Shown one piece after another: positions 51,701 through 63,995 of a stretch of DNA of 64,000 nucleotides. The DNA is taken from the NCBI GenBank assembly GCA_002633005.1, contig NMRA01000044.1, positions 273,469 to 337,468 on the forward strand, given 5' to 3'. The stretch's first letter is position 1. Each line of letters starts with the position of its first letter. A program made the position numbers and the translations under genes. Below the pieces are notes generated by a model. That model was not told the DNA's origin and ran no database searches. It saw only the letters and a list, made by a program, of their open reading frames with translations. The stretch comes from Phoronis australis. Its lineage: Eukaryota; Phoronida; Phoronidae.

Positions 51701-54700
51701 ACACTTGTATGAAACTTCATCCACCAATTTCACTGAGTCTGTAAAGTTTAGGCTCCAAGATTAATGAAATATGAAAACCCCCCACGGCACTTAGAGCTGT
51801 GATTATCATGCCTAAATTACTGGATAACCTTAACTTCTTCTTTTTTACCAATATCCCTCTATGGAGTCTCTGTATAATTTTGTGCATAGTCTGTACAGCC
51901 TTTCCTCATTATTCTTTGTATGTTTTATGTGCTATTAGTTTTTTAACATGTGAAAGCGCAAGACAAGAATGGCAAGCCAATCAGATCATTTAAGTGTTCT
52001 CTTATTACGTTTCCACTGCCTATTGAAATATATTTGATCTTCTTATACGCTGAGCGTGGTTCCTATGCACATTGAGAAACCTGGAGTGAAAAAGCTGTCT
52101 CCAGACTTGAAAGCTTACAGAAAATGAATAAGGGCTAACAAGTCGTGGAAAAGTCATGGAACATTCATGAGATAAATAAAATCCCTCATTTTACAAGTCA
52201 TATCACGGTCATGGTTTTGATAATGTTTGACAGTGGTCATTAACAAAAGTCTGTTGTTTTGAAAAAGTCATTGAAATGAATATTGTTTCATTGAAACTCA
52301 CGAGAAATGAAAACACTTGCCTTGCGTCATTACATCTTTTGAAACTATTGTATAATGCGGTTCTGCTTTTAGACCACCATGAAGGTGACAAAATAGTTGC
52401 AGAAGGCGTTATGAAATTTCTCGATGACCTTCACCTTGGCGCTGAAGACATCCTGGTACTCATCATCGCGTGGCGTTTTAAGGCCCAGGCACAGTGCGAG
52501 TTTACGAAGGAAGAGTTCGTCAACGGAATGGTCGATATGGGGTGAGTGTGAAATGTTTTTTACTATCCTCGTTTGAGTAAATGCCCACGTTTAGCTAAAC
52601 ACCCTCTTCAGAATTTTTTTTGACTTTTCATCTTAATTGTAGTTTGGTAACAGTCCTTCATTCAAATACTTAATATTGAAAATCTATCACAATGTATTTT
52701 GTAAAATCTTGAGATTGTTGTTCATTTTCATTATCACTTTAGTATTGTGCTTGACAATGAATGTAATGAACTCATGATAGTACACGTTATATTTTCAACG
52801 CTTTACATTTCACTTTTGAGCACCCATATTCTGTTGTATTCCGCTTAACGCCTACTCCTGACTTTTTTGTGTTTCTCAATGTAAGTGTGTTATCCTAAAT
52901 GAGCATGCTGCCATCTGTCTGTATGGCGAGACTTCGTTGAGAGGTATCCTCGCTGACTTCTGGCTAAAGCTGTTAAAAGAACATTGAACACTCTAGGGTC
53001 ACCTCGCAGATCTAATCGTTACTGCTGTCATTCTTGGAAGGGAAATAACACAAATGAGGTATAAAAAACTTAGGTTCTCTGCAGAAACGGAATCATTCAC
53101 TAACACGGAGTAAAGCAATAACAAAATTATTGACTCAGACCCTGATTAGCCTATTCTTTATGTCAATAAAATGTAATTTGATTTACACTTCTATTTTTTG
53201 TATATATGTATCACGCTGGTGTGGCTTTCCTGCGAACCGCTGATGTACATGATAAACAATACCTTTTCGGATTACAATGTTGAGATGTGGTTCACTCAAG
53301 TATTGAAATTAATTCAATGAACAAATATGGTGTAACCACTTTGAAAGATGCGTTCGAAAACCATGAAGATTTGTTTTCCTTGCAGATGCGATTCCTTAGA
53401 CAAGCTAAAGGCCAAATTACCTGCCTTGGAACAAGAGATACGAGAGCCTACAAAGTTTAAAGACTTGTATAACTTCACATTTACGTATGCCAAAAATCCA
53501 GGTCAAAAAGGTTTAGGTGAGCTGTTAGCATGCTTTATCAGATAAACTGTATTTTCATTTTGTCAGTTTTGTCACATTTGGTTTACTTTAAACAATGGTC
53601 GGTTTAAGATTTGCTATTGAGAAGTAGACTGATCCGATATCTATGGACATTTAATAGTCAAGAGTACCTGTTGATTTCATTATTTCTACTTGGTTTAAAC
53701 AAATCGAGTTTGTTTAATTTTTGCTTTGCAGCGTTGTGTTTCATCAATAATGTAACTTGATGTTAAAGTAATCTATTATGTAATTTGTTCATTGTACAGG
53801 ATCGACTCCAAATTTTTGTTGTTGCATTTCAGATTTAGATATGGCAGTAGCTTACTGGAATATAGTGTTAGCAGGAAGATTCAAATTTTTAGACCTTTGG
53901 TGCGAATTTTTAACGGTAAGAGAACAACAGTTTGCTTTGGCATTTATACATTTCACCGTGTCAGTGATACCTCATGAGCTCGAGAACTATAACATAGTTT
54001 ATTTCTGTATTTATGCACTTCAGCATATTACTGTAACATTACATACTTGAGAAGAATTTTAGTTTATTCCGTTATTTACATGTTTTGGAATGTCCTTAAC
54101 ATTGCTTGAATTTACAAAATTAGCCATTATTTGTGTTAGTTTCCATGTTTTTTCAAATAGCTTTCATTCACTGCGTTTCTTTTCTCACCCTGCTTTATGT
54201 ACTTTCAGGTACACCATAAAAGGTCAATACCGAAAGACACATGGAACCTGTTGCTAGATTTTAGTAATATGATAAATGAAGATATGAGTAATTACGACGA
54301 AGAAGGTATTTTATCAGTCGTATTTATTGCTTCTTTACTTCAGATGAAGTGACAGTAAAGCTCCTTCTGGTTACAACCCAACACGGCAGAAGAGTGAAAT
54401 TTTATTAAATTTGGCAATAAAAATAACGCAAAAGAAAACTTTACTGCTTAAACAGAACAATTTGAGTTGGTCAGTCATCACAGGGTGACGTTCAATCAAT
54501 TTTGGTAATGCAGTGAAAAAGTGACAATTTTGACACTCCTCTTTGTTCAAATTTGATTAGTTATACGCTTTTTTTATCCCGATCAAATAGTCTCGTACTG
54601 TCAGTGGTGTGTTAAAATCATCAAATATCTCAAGGTGCGGTGTTTTTAGTGTGAACCTGTGGTGTCAGAGTGGTACACTCTCGTCTTGGTCAAAAGTTTT

Positions 54701-54901
54701 TGCAAACACTTACATTAAAGTGACTAATAAGTACCATAAGAAATGATAAGATTCTCTCTGTGTTGGGCAGAATTTGAGAAAATGAGTCGTGATTTACAAT
54801 TTTAATCCCAATGTTGTTTGCTTTTAGGTGCCTGGCCGGTTTTAATAGACGAGTTCGTCGAATTTGCAAAACCCAGAGTTCAGCGGGGGACAATCGTATA
54901 G
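48727..54901 (+). CDS. DCUN1D1/2-type DCN1-like protein, seven exons
   Basis: A co-E3 for cullin neddylation that binds cullins and NEDD8-loaded UBC12 (UBE2M). Coding exons are 48727-48729 (ATG only), 50986-51205, 52373-52541, 53386-53516, 53833-53915, 54209-54305 and 54828-54901. They sum to 777 nt, 258 residues plus TAG, with consistent phases and GT-AG sites. An N-terminal UBA-like region (about residues 8-45, [10 protein letters not shown] onward) precedes the DCUN1 (PONY) domain (about 60-250). Hallmarks are [10 protein letters not shown]-like [36 protein letters not shown] and the C-terminal [14 protein letters not shown]. The SSQ...KVRQF start and the short C-tail fit the DCUN1D1/DCUN1D2 ancestor, not DCUN1D3-5. 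Exon 1 is inferred: ATG is immediately followed by GTGAGT, and exon 2 begins CACAAACAATTG, giving MHKQLKSS, almost the vertebrate MHKLKSS. Confidence 0.95.
52572..52880. repeat. Degenerate subterminal-repeat fragments in DCUN1D intron 3
   Basis: GAGTAAATGCCCACGTTTAGC plus a T-rich tail (52572-52640) and GAGCACCCATATTCTG with CTTAACGCC and CTGACTTTTTTG (52812-52880) resemble the repeat unit of the element at 21989-23803. They are strongly decayed; no ends remain. Confidence 0.45.
54658..54705 (+). repeat. tRNA-like (SINE head) remnant
   Basis: GGTGTCAGAGTGGTACACTC followed by TCGTCTTGGTC resembles the 5' half of a tRNA-derived SINE (A box and anticodon arm). No B box follows. Lies in DCUN1D intron 6. 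Confidence 0.3.
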
Positions 54902-55006
54902 CATTTGTTCGAGCACAGGCACAGGGATCCTACATGTCTCTAAAACTTTTAGCTAGACTTTCTGCTACATCTATGCACACTCGCATAACAGGATGGTGAT
55001 CTAAAT

Positions 55007-55520
55007 CAGTCGATTGCTCAATGATACAGTTTGGGAGTACACGTCATGGTGTTATCCAGCAGCCGACTGCTTGGTGATAGTGTTTTTAGAATACCAACAT
55101 TATGTGGCAGTGTTGTCATTATACAGCTGCTCAACTGATACTGATTATAAATAGTGTGTTACCAAGAAGTTATCTACACAGTATCAATATACTACCTTCT
55201 CGTCAGCTTCGGTAATACTGTTATCATTTCATAGTGTTATCAAACAGTCGACTGCTCAGTGATACCATTTAGGAACACTGATGTGGGACAGTGTCAACAA
55301 AGTGGTCGACTGCTCAGTGGTACTGTTAATGAATAGTAGCTGACTGCATGGTGACATTATTTAGAAATTCTGATGTTACGAAGCTGTCGACTGTTCAGTG
55401 ATACCATAAAGGAATATCATCATGTTGCAGTGTTATCTAAGCAGTAGGCTGCGTGATGAAAAAGTGTTATCAAATCAGACGACTGTTCAGTGATACTGTG
55501 CAACAATACTCTTATGTCAC
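55007..55520. repeat. Degenerate tandem repeat just after DCUN1D stop
   Basis: About nine units of 34-67 bp share a core close to CGACTGCTCAGTGATAC, preceded by GTGTTATC and often followed by ATTTAGGAATAC. Clear cores lie at about 55010, 55062, 55247, 55308, 55388 and 55478. It starts about 105 bp after the stop codon, so it is probably transcribed as 3'UTR. Confidence 0.8.
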
Positions 55521-56816
55521 TGGGTGGTGTTATCAAAGTCTCTAAATGCTTAAATCTTGATTGGAGACTTGCAAGCATTTACAGTTTCCAGGTTTCTGAC
55601 TTCAAACTGAGGCAGTGTCTCTTGTGCAAAAGTAGGCAAGCCACAGAACGAGATATCAAAATTTTGTTACAAAAGAAGAAAGGTCAAGTTCAAATTGACA
55701 AGGTAAAATCTCACAGGTTTAGGAGACAGTTGAATAAGGACAAGAGAAATTTTATAATCCCATGTTGTCTAAAAATATATCTTGCACTTGGCTATCGTCA
55801 TACAATGTAAAAAGTTGTGAGCATTTCTGACAGCCTTAGAATCCCGTGATTGATTTTTAAACATAACTTTTCACAAATTTGGTAAGATTTTGCCTCACTT
55901 AAACCACAGTGAATGAGTTGGATAAGGATCTATTTTAGAAGGTAGAGGTGTGTCAAAAGTTCTAACTCATGGTCACAGTAGAAGTAGACCGAAGACTTCC
56001 AATTATTGAAAGTGAGGAACTGGTTCACTTTTGCACAAAATGTGAAAAATATTACCTTTCACTCCACAAATGTGACCCTCTGTTACTAAGTCTTCTTCAA
56101 GGCAAGTTGTGCTCAAACCATAATGTCAAAAATTAAATTTTTAGAAAATCGAAACTTAGGTAATGAGGGTCCGAAACTAATGACCAGTTTTGCAAACAAC
56201 CAATTGTTTCAACACGGTGAGAGTGGGTTCCTATTTTACATTATGCTATGAACTCTGAAAATAACCGATTGCCTCTGTGCGTGATATCTTCACTCATTTA
56301 ATCTAGATTGAAGTTGGATATCTTTTAAGGAAGCAAGTGTGTGCACTTACTTTTTGGGGCTGTTGTAGTTGAATGGAATGTTTGACGTGTAGTTGGTAGG
56401 ACTGCATTGATTTTCATCAGTATTATTACTTCAACACCCTACGCATTTTTAAAAATATTTCTAAACATGCTTTCCTTGAAGGTAAACCCTGAAAGGAAAC
56501 GCTTTTGGTTTTCGGTTAGTAAGTTGTTGTCCAGTTTAGTCAGTTTAATGCAGACTTGTCACCAACTTTTTTAAAGGGAATCCGTTTATGGTGTTATCTT
56601 CATTGTTTGTTTCTGTTCGTCTTGCTCTTATTAAAGGGATGCAATGTGCTTTAGGGCTAAAATGCATATTTGGTGGGTAGGATGGACTTATCAGCTTCGA
56701 CCAGAACTGTGAAACCGTAAAATCTGTTGTTTTTTGATGTTATTATTGATCGTAAATTCCAGACATTGGCTTCCAGTAATCAGTAGAATTAACAGAAATG
56801 GATGCTGATGACCTTG

Positions 56817-57064
56817 GGCCTGTTCCAAGAAACTTACTTAAGTTCATTTTTTTGACTTAAGTCTAAGATTTGTCTTAACTTCCATACTTTGAAACTTCCA
56901 CATCCGGTAAGATAGTTAAAATTAAGACAAAGCTTTTATCAAAAACTAGATTCCAACTTAAGATCTCTTTCTTGAAACGGTCTTGAGACAAATTTAAGTT
57001 TAATCTTAAAATTTACTAAAATTTAATATTTGTCTTAGCTAAGTCACTTTTGTTGGAACGGGCC
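56817..57064. mobile_element. 248-bp MITE with 5-bp target duplication
   Basis: Termini GGCCTGTTCC and GGAACGGGCC are inverted repeats with one mismatch. CCTTG flanks both sides (56812-56816 and 57065-57069). The AT-rich interior contains many CTTAAGT, TCTTAA and TTAAGA motifs in both orientations, so the whole unit can fold back. Confidence 0.8.
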
Positions 57065-57106
57065 CCTTGTCAGCTAAAAACACTTAAAATACTTGAGCTG
57101 CTTGCT

Positions 57107-57190
57107 GCATGGACTTTTTAACTCTGCTAGCAAAGCGACTGCAACTTTTGAGATCACGGGTTCAAATTAGTTTCGGTTCTGTTCTCAAAT
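57107..57190 (+). repeat. Possible tRNA-derived SINE remnant
   Basis: CTAGCAAAGCGACTGCAA (A-box-like) and 32 bp later ACGGGTTCAAATTAG (B-box-like) are arranged as in an internal Pol III promoter. Too decayed to be a tRNA gene. Confidence 0.35.
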
Positions 57191-58887
57191 GTACAATGTT
57201 GTAGCTGATGTCACAATACATGAAATAATAATCGTGACCTAGATGACTCCGCAATAGGACATCATCTGGTTTCTACATTCACTTCCATTAAGCAAACATT
57301 GATCAACTTGCTATTGAGCATGTGGGTAGTCTGTGTTGATCATTGTTTGCTCAGCAGAAGTGAATGCCGAAAAAATATGTAGGCCATTTGTGTTGCTTTA
57401 ATGTTGCATTTGTAGTTAATAAGGACCAGGGGAACAGACACTGAAGAAATGAAGGTAATAGTCCCTAATATTGAGAACCATTTTTCTTCGTTGAATAAGC
57501 GACCTCAATCTGGTTCTCGAAATCTAAGACCCCTGTGACTATTGTTGAACTAAGAGATGTGTCTGAATAAGGTAACATCAAAAGCTTTAATTACCTTTTA
57601 TTAGCTTCAGTGAAGTGATGTTTATTTAGGAATGGCAACTTGAAGCTTGGTTTTTAAGTGGATTAGTTTTTGGATTTAATGCAGCGCGTTGACCTTCGAG
57701 AGCTTTGCTTGTCTTAATCACCTGTGACAATTGTCTCATAATATAAGGTTTTGTTTTAGTGTGCAACTGACGTCGCAGTGGGTGTTCATCAGCTTCGTTT
57801 CTCTCATCGCAATATTACCACACTCAGAATGGCTTAAGTTGTAAAAATGGTGATTACTAATAAAACATTTATAAAAAGCTTTTGTATTATTGACGCGTTA
57901 CATTTTCAGCCACGAGTTGGCAATTTGACACAATAGGGCTTTATTTGGTAACTCACAGGTCGCCACAAACACATCCGAGCATGCACTCAAAATACTACAA
58001 CCAGTAAACAGACGTCAAAATCATTCAACAAAATGAGAAAGGCATGTTTACATATTGTGCACAGCCAACGTGTGCCGATCACCTGCTTATGTCTTGGGTG
58101 AGCTCTGGGCAATCATGACAAACATTTATCGAGTTAGCTGTTTCGTGTGTTTTTCACTTATGGTAACTCCTTTATTTAAGTTTAGGTCCTGCCAACTACG
58201 TGTCGTTTGTAGGGACCAGGAGTCGGGACTTAGCTCGTTTTGGTGACCTCTGTTACCGTTTGGCAACCTGGGAATTTTTGCATGATCACATTTGATGAGC
58301 CGATGTTATGCTAAGTGTTGAGCCGTGCACTAGTTTAAGTTTTGCAAAAAAAGTTGACAGGTTAGACTATGATGAATGCAACGTTTGGTTTTTAATTTTA
58401 CCATGAGCGTCAATAACATTCATTAGACAAGCAAAATTAGATAAAAACTTTGCAAATGAAAAACAAACCAAGACAAAATGTTGAAGTACCACACACTGAC
58501 ATAAATATCCAGCACACTACTCTTGAATGAATCATAAATTAACATTAAATTACAAATATAGTTACTCTTAGTGAATTGTTTCTATGAGATTCTTCAATAT
58601 TTCACTGTAAAGGTCACGAAAACGACTACAATTCATCGGTACTTAATTTCACGGAGTCTAGATGAAAAGACCCTAAACACGCCACCCATCTGAGCAAAAG
58701 CGTCATCAAAAGTGCCGTAAGAGAATCATTAACAACAACTATTATAACAAGAGCAATGCAGAGCGTTGAAATGCGCCCATGAATGCATCGCAAATGATGC
58801 GCTTTTAGGATTATTTCTTCGTATCATAAAAATGGCAATTGATAGCGCAAAAACGTACAATCCATCCAAAAAATGGGAACCTGTCAT

Positions 58888-59745
58888 ATTTAATAAAAAT
58901 CTGTCAAGGAACTTTAGAGAAACAAAGGAAAACAGAATAAAATGAAAGTGCCACTTGTGGGCTCAGCATCCGTTGGATCCGCCTGAAAGTCGTCGTCTGT
59001 TGTTATCTTCATATACCGTGTACACTTACTAAATTTAATAAAGATCCTGCAGTGGGTTTAGGAGATACAGCCAGGGGTGCAAAACAAAACTACCACAAGG
59101 AGGCGCCACAGTAGTCAGTCGCCATCATTAAATGTCATCTTCACACTAAAAACATATACGCCAATTTTCAAAACCATCTCTAGAATGATTTGGTTGATAG
59201 AGGGAGGACGCAAAAAACAGACTAGAAATCAGTAAAAATGGCCCCTAGCTGGCGCAAAGAAGGGTGAATCCATCTAAAAATGGACAGATAGCGTCATTTC
59301 ATTAACAGATGCCTGTATGCCGAATTTTATGAAAATACGTTGAGGACCTTTGAACATACAGAGGTAAACGTAAAAAAAAAAATTGCCACTGACTCGAAAA
59401 CGGAAAAAAAGGCCACTAGGTGGCGCAAACTACCTCAAATCCATCCGAAAACCGGAGGATGGCGTCACGTCACTAATAGGTGCCTATATACCAAATTTTA
59501 TGAAAATCTGTTCAGGACTTTTGAAGATACAGAGGTGAACATAAAAAATTAAATTGCCACTAGAGGGCACACCGGTATTTGAATCCGTCTGAAAGTTGGC
59601 TCATGCCGTCCCATCCACGGAAGGAACACATGTGCAAAATTTCATGAACATACGTCAAGGCATTTTGGAGATAGAGCAGCGGACGCTGGACGGTCGGATG
59701 GAGATGACGGCATAATGCGTCCACAACATAGAAATATGTGGGCGC
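58888..59745. repeat. Six-unit repeat array with CTCF-like cores
   Basis: Six units of 130-172 bp share a block like AATTTTATGAAAATCTGTTC plus AGGACTTTTGAAGATACAGA, at about 58890, 59034, 59164, 59322, 59494 and 59638. Four carry a block resembling the CTCF core: CCACTAGGTGGCGC (59413-59426), CCCCTAGCTGGCGC (59242), CCACTAGAGGGCAC (59557) and CCACTTGTGGGCTC (58951). Units also share AATCCATC-like plus GGCGTCA segments. Short frames inside it are incidental. Confidence 0.8.
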
Positions 59746-60043
59746 ATAAAAAGTTCTATCAATACTATTACTAATACATCTTATTCAGCCATGAGCAATA
59801 TTTTCACACAACATGTTTGCTGGTATGACAGAAAATAACCTGGTTTCACATTTCAATGCATGAAACCTGAAGATATCCACCTTCAAAACATGAAGAGCTC
59901 TCCAGATTACTCATATCACATGACCACATTTCCAAATTATGAGCATTTTACTAGTATATTAAAAAGCCTGTCCATAATCAGGCAGTCTGGTAGTATCCAA
60001 ATTCCGAGAATTAAAGCCACAGATGCATAAGACTTCACACAAA

Positions 60044-62485
60044 CTACCAGTCATTGTCGTCACTACTATCATCCCCACCGCCACCGCGGATTGTTTTTTT
60101 ATGTCCGCCCAGAATCTGTTGCTTTTTCATTTTGCTGTTACTCGCTGCCGCGTCACCACCGGGTGGCGTTGTCAGGTCACCGCTGTAGTTAATAACGCCC
60201 TGGCGGGCTATTCTCCACTCGAGCAAATCTGTGGGAAAATCATCTTTACCTCCTAAGTCATCAAAACCAACAACGTAATCAACAGTTTTGCCGTCCTTAG
60301 CCAAACAAATAGTGGGCAAGACAACAATGTTTAGCCTTTGTACCAAAAACGGTGACTTTTCCGCATTGATCTTGATGAAGCGCGTTTCCACGTGACTCTT
60401 GCAGAGCTCCGATAGATGCTTGTCCACGATCTTGCATCTAAATTAATAATTAAAATAACTATGTTAATAACAGACAGCTGCTTGCCCCCAATCTTGCACA
60501 TAAACAAACAACAACAGTTATGAACAGCATTTAATGTTCGCAATTCAATTGGATGTTATCAATTTCCTGTTTCTCAAGGAGGACTACTTTGCTACAAATA
60601 ATTGAAAATTAAATGTTGTTATGCGACACTTATATCAGAGCTATTCCAGCAAAATCTGCATATGTTTTTCACCCTTATTTTCGTTGTCAGTTTCCTCACC
60701 CACCACCCATTATTTTCAATTACTTTTCAATGAAACCACCCTCAATGACTAGCTAGGTTGCAGTGCCCAGTAATCACCTGCAGAACAGCAAGCCTATTGA
60801 ACCAGAAGAGCTTATTAGAACTCTGCTTCAATAGGGCTTGGAAACTACAGATGGTTTGAGCACTGTGCATTTCAACTTTCCTTATGCACCCATGCTATGG
60901 GATGAGTATCCCGATTTCACTGATTGGGTAGACTGGATACAACCGTGTTGTTACCAGTTTGACAGCAATAGCAAGGAGAGAAAGTTGGCAAACACCTCTC
61001 TCATTGACTGTGTTCATGTGACAAGTTCACACAATCCAGCAATTGTTATAAACAGCGCCCACTATTTCCAAACGGCGTTCAACAAATGCTGTGAAATATA
61101 TGTGTTTTGTATGAAATACCATCAACAAAAAACGGAGAAAACAGTTGACTTTCAGAGAAATTAGACTTAACTTTCACCTGCTGATTCCTTTGTATGACAG
61201 TAAGCTCTGACCCCCTCTTTCTACCACACCATTGTGTTCCAACACGATAGGCTGCTTTGTCAAGTTTAATCAAATGTGATACTAGATCAGATCGTGATGT
61301 TGGAAATTTCTTGGTTTTAACAGTCCAGGGGAAAGGTACGTAACGAGTTTGCCAGTAGGAGACTAGAATACAGGGCTCTGGTACAAGATACATGGGTGCT
61401 GCCCACTTATTTCAGTGCAGCACTGCCCATGAAACAGGATGCGCTTGCTCATTAACCTGCGCGGTAGTCATCAGCTTCACTGCCATCACTGTCAACATGT
61501 GCTTTGAACCAGTTGACATGGATAGTTCCTTCAGCTGTCAAGTGATTAAGCTCAACCACACAGGACCAGATACAACCTATTAGATGATTTTGGGGTTTTC
61601 AGAGCATTAGTGACCACTCAACTGACTGACAATAAAAATTGCCTTCCCCCACTTATACTAATTCTAATGGAACAGAACGATGAGAGTATAAGAGCAAAAT
61701 TATAAAATTTCTATTTTTATCTAGAAATTTGAGAGAATAAAATTCTGCTGAATTGCGATATTGCCTTAATAAAATAGATGAAGAACTACGACAAGACCTG
61801 CGTTCTCAAGTAGTTTCACACTGTTCCCACTCTTATCGAGTTTTCAGGGTGATATTTTCAGTTTCCATATGTTACTTTTCACAAAAAAGCAGACATTAAG
61901 TAATTTTGCCAAAGGTTGCTGCCAAGAATCAAAATCATAATATAACTAGTAAAATACGGTTCATATTTATCTTATAAAATTTTCCATAATTCTTTCATCA
62001 GGGATTACACACATTCACTTTTATTCATTTTTTGTGTATGGAAACTATTTTTTTTATTTTCCAGGATTTCCTGGGTAGGAACTATGTGTAAACAATCACA
62101 TACCCATCGGAACTATGTGTAAACAATCATATGCCTATGGGAAATATGTGTATTCCCATCAAAAAGTTTCTATCTCAGGTACACTTAGGACATACCTTTC
62201 CGTCGAGTCCCTGTAAAAGTGGCAGACCACTCTCTTGCTTTTCTTGCAGGCATTGAAGAATTCTTTTTCATCAGGGACCTCCTCATACTGCCCGTGGCCC
62301 AGGGCTAGCCACTCTTTCTTCTGTTCCTGTGCCTTCTTCATTGCCTCCATGCGCCTCTCTCGGAGTATATCCAACTCGTCGCGATCCATGTTTTCCAGCC
62401 GCTCTATCTCCGCATCCACCTGCTGCTCCATGATGGCCGTTGCCTGTAGCAACTGTTGCTCCATGACGTTCTCTAGACCGGCCAT
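60044..62485 (-). CDS. TXNDC9: TXNDC9, thioredoxin domain-containing protein 9
   Basis: A cytosolic phosducin-like, thioredoxin-fold protein that binds the CCT/TRiC chaperonin and modulates folding of actin and tubulin. Coding exons 62196-62485 and 60044-60437 give 684 nt, 227 residues plus TAG (human 226). Junction phases fit: AG/A makes Arg97. An N-terminal helical segment rich in Q and E (1-60, MEQQLLQATAIMEQQVDAE) precedes the thioredoxin-like domain with VVCHFYRDST (87-95), a single Cys98 where thioredoxins have CxxC, VLPT (cis-Pro) and KDGKTVDYVVGFDDLG. The tail has KKTIRG followed by an acidic end. An acceptor CATTTCAG at 62500 just upstream of the ATG implies a non-coding 5' exon further right. 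It converges with DCUN1D. Confidence 0.97.
61452..61553 (-). pseudogene. Possible LINE RNase H fragment in TXNDC9 intron
   Basis: The minus frame reads TIHVNWFKAHVDSDGSEADD before a stop. This resembles the end of a LINE-encoded RNase H domain (W-x-K-A-H-V, then G-N-E-x-A-D). Nothing longer is recognisable, although the adjacent minus-strand frame (61079-61393, 104 codons) might be part of the same decayed element. Confidence 0.35.
62078..62151. repeat. 31-bp tandem repeat, 2.4 copies
   Basis: GGAACTATGTGTAAACAATC followed by AYATRCCYATS occurs twice in full and once in part, in the TXNDC9 intron close to the donor. Confidence 0.85.
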
Positions 62486-62499
62486 TATTCAAGGGTGTT

Positions 62500-63497
62500 C
62501 TGAAATGAAACAACTGTGTTGTTAGTGTTTTCTTATTGTTACAACATTCAGGAGGCCATGTGGCAGAGTTGAAACTTTTTAATCAGTGTATAATTAAGAC
62601 ATAGACACTGAAATATTACGGAGACAGAAAATTCAAATTCGTTCATCAACAAAATTGTGAAACACCCATTTTGCCACCCAGGTGACGCTGAGTACGTGAG
62701 CAGTGATCGTGGTGACCAAGTTTCGAGCACTAGCGATGATGGTGGCGAAATATTTTAACCGCCAGTGTCGAGCGTTACCAATCTAGGGGTCAAGGCATGC
62801 AACTTTGATGTTCTTTAAATCTTTACATGAGATACACGCGTAAACAATGGCCAGGTCACGATTTCCTTGACAAGTGAAGTAGCCAACTAAAAAAAGAAAT
62901 CTCAATTACTGGAATAATTGCTCCAGTGGGGAGAATTTAAAGACTATGATGGTCTCCAGAAGTGAGCCCTTGATAGTTTAGCTGTGGTGAAGCCTAACAT
63001 GGTCTGGCACACGTAGTATTGGTAATACCGGGATGTGTGACCGTCTAGGTTAGCACTGAATCCATACACTAATTCACAAGCAATCACCATCATGAATGTT
63101 GTGATCAGTGAAATCTAAACACAGCTGCAAAAACAAAGAAAGATGAATGTATTGTAGCATTTGCCCAGTCAATGAAACCAATTTCCCATGTGGAATATAA
63201 TCATAGACAGTGACAACCGTCTTTAGCTGGCCCAAGTAGAAGCGGTGAAGTCCTATAAGAACTTTATACACTGGAAGCTTTTTGGTAAATTATGCCTCAC
63301 ACTGATTAAAACATCAAAGTCATGTTGTTATAAGTTTTGCCCATATAGGAACACCTTAGGAGGCCAGTTGCCGATTGGCCGCCTGGCAGGCGCAGTAAAA
63401 ATAGGAGGCGCACGCAGTGTAAAAATGGTCAACAAGAGACCCAAGAATTAGGTGGCTTCAGTTCAGACTCTTGACGAGAATTTTGACCACTAACACT
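62500..63497. other. Upstream flank of TXNDC9
   Basis: Probably contains the non-coding first exon and promoter of TXNDC9, since an acceptor lies just upstream of the ATG. I could not place the donor confidently. Otherwise no feature is visible apart from a GC-richer patch at 63360-63425. Confidence 0.4.
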
Positions 63498-63920
63498 TTT
63501 TTAAAAATAATTCAAGTTACGGGTGACGACCCTTGTTCCTTTTGTGGACAATCGAAAGAGGCTTAGAAACACTTATTTTGGGAATGTGAAACAGTAAACT
63601 CATTTTGGACAAGAGTTAATAATGAAATTCTAAACAAAGCAAATCCCCAGTGTGTCGGCACTCTTTCCTGCAACAATGTTCTTTTTGGGTTTTTTGATAA
63701 AAAAGAAAATTTTAAAAACATTGTTTTATTAGAGGGTAAACAGTTTATTTATACCCAAAAGTTTGGATCAAAAAGATTACGTCTAAGTAGATTTTTTAAC
63801 TTCATCAAAGAATATTATATGAGTGAAAAGTATAATGCTCGTAAGGATTTGAATTTAGAATTTACACAAAAAAGATGGTGTAACTTTGAAACGGCTTTTC
63901 TTAGCAGTCAAGAGGATTAG
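63498..63920 (+). pseudogene. LINE reverse-transcriptase C-terminal fragment
   Basis: The frame begins FLKIIQVTGDDPCSFCGQ and ends SSQED at TAG 63918. It shows the CCHC-like zinc knuckle that follows reverse transcriptase in many invertebrate LINEs: C-x2-C, then KHLFWEC, then NSFW, with basic helices downstream. An in-frame TAG sits just before KHLFWEC, so this copy is dead. The 5' part is absent and the element runs directly into a (TG)n tail, typical of a 5'-truncated insertion. Confidence 0.75.
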
Positions 63921-63928
63921 TTTTGGGG

Positions 63929-63941
63929 TATGTGTGTGTGT

Positions 63942-63995
<54 letters not shown>

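Larger units (their letters stand above)
54902..60043. other. Convergent intergenic region and 3'UTRs between DCUN1D and TXNDC9
   Basis: No gene is supported. It begins with the DCUN1D 3'UTR, of unknown length; an AATAAA-like signal lies near 57858, but earlier sites cannot be excluded. It contains a degenerate tandem repeat (55007-55520), a frame of 106 codons at 55490-55810 that matches nothing I know, a MITE (56817-57064), a tRNA-like remnant (57107-57190) and six units of a dispersed repeat (58888-59745). Confidence 0.6.

Noticed and set aside
57107-57190. tRNA gene
   Set aside because: A and B boxes are both degenerate and no cloverleaf can be drawn; kept only as a SINE-like remnant.
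60838-61393. Overlapping frames of 108 (plus) and 104 (minus) codons in the TXNDC9 intron
   Set aside because: No domain recognised; possibly decayed retroelement, not a gene.
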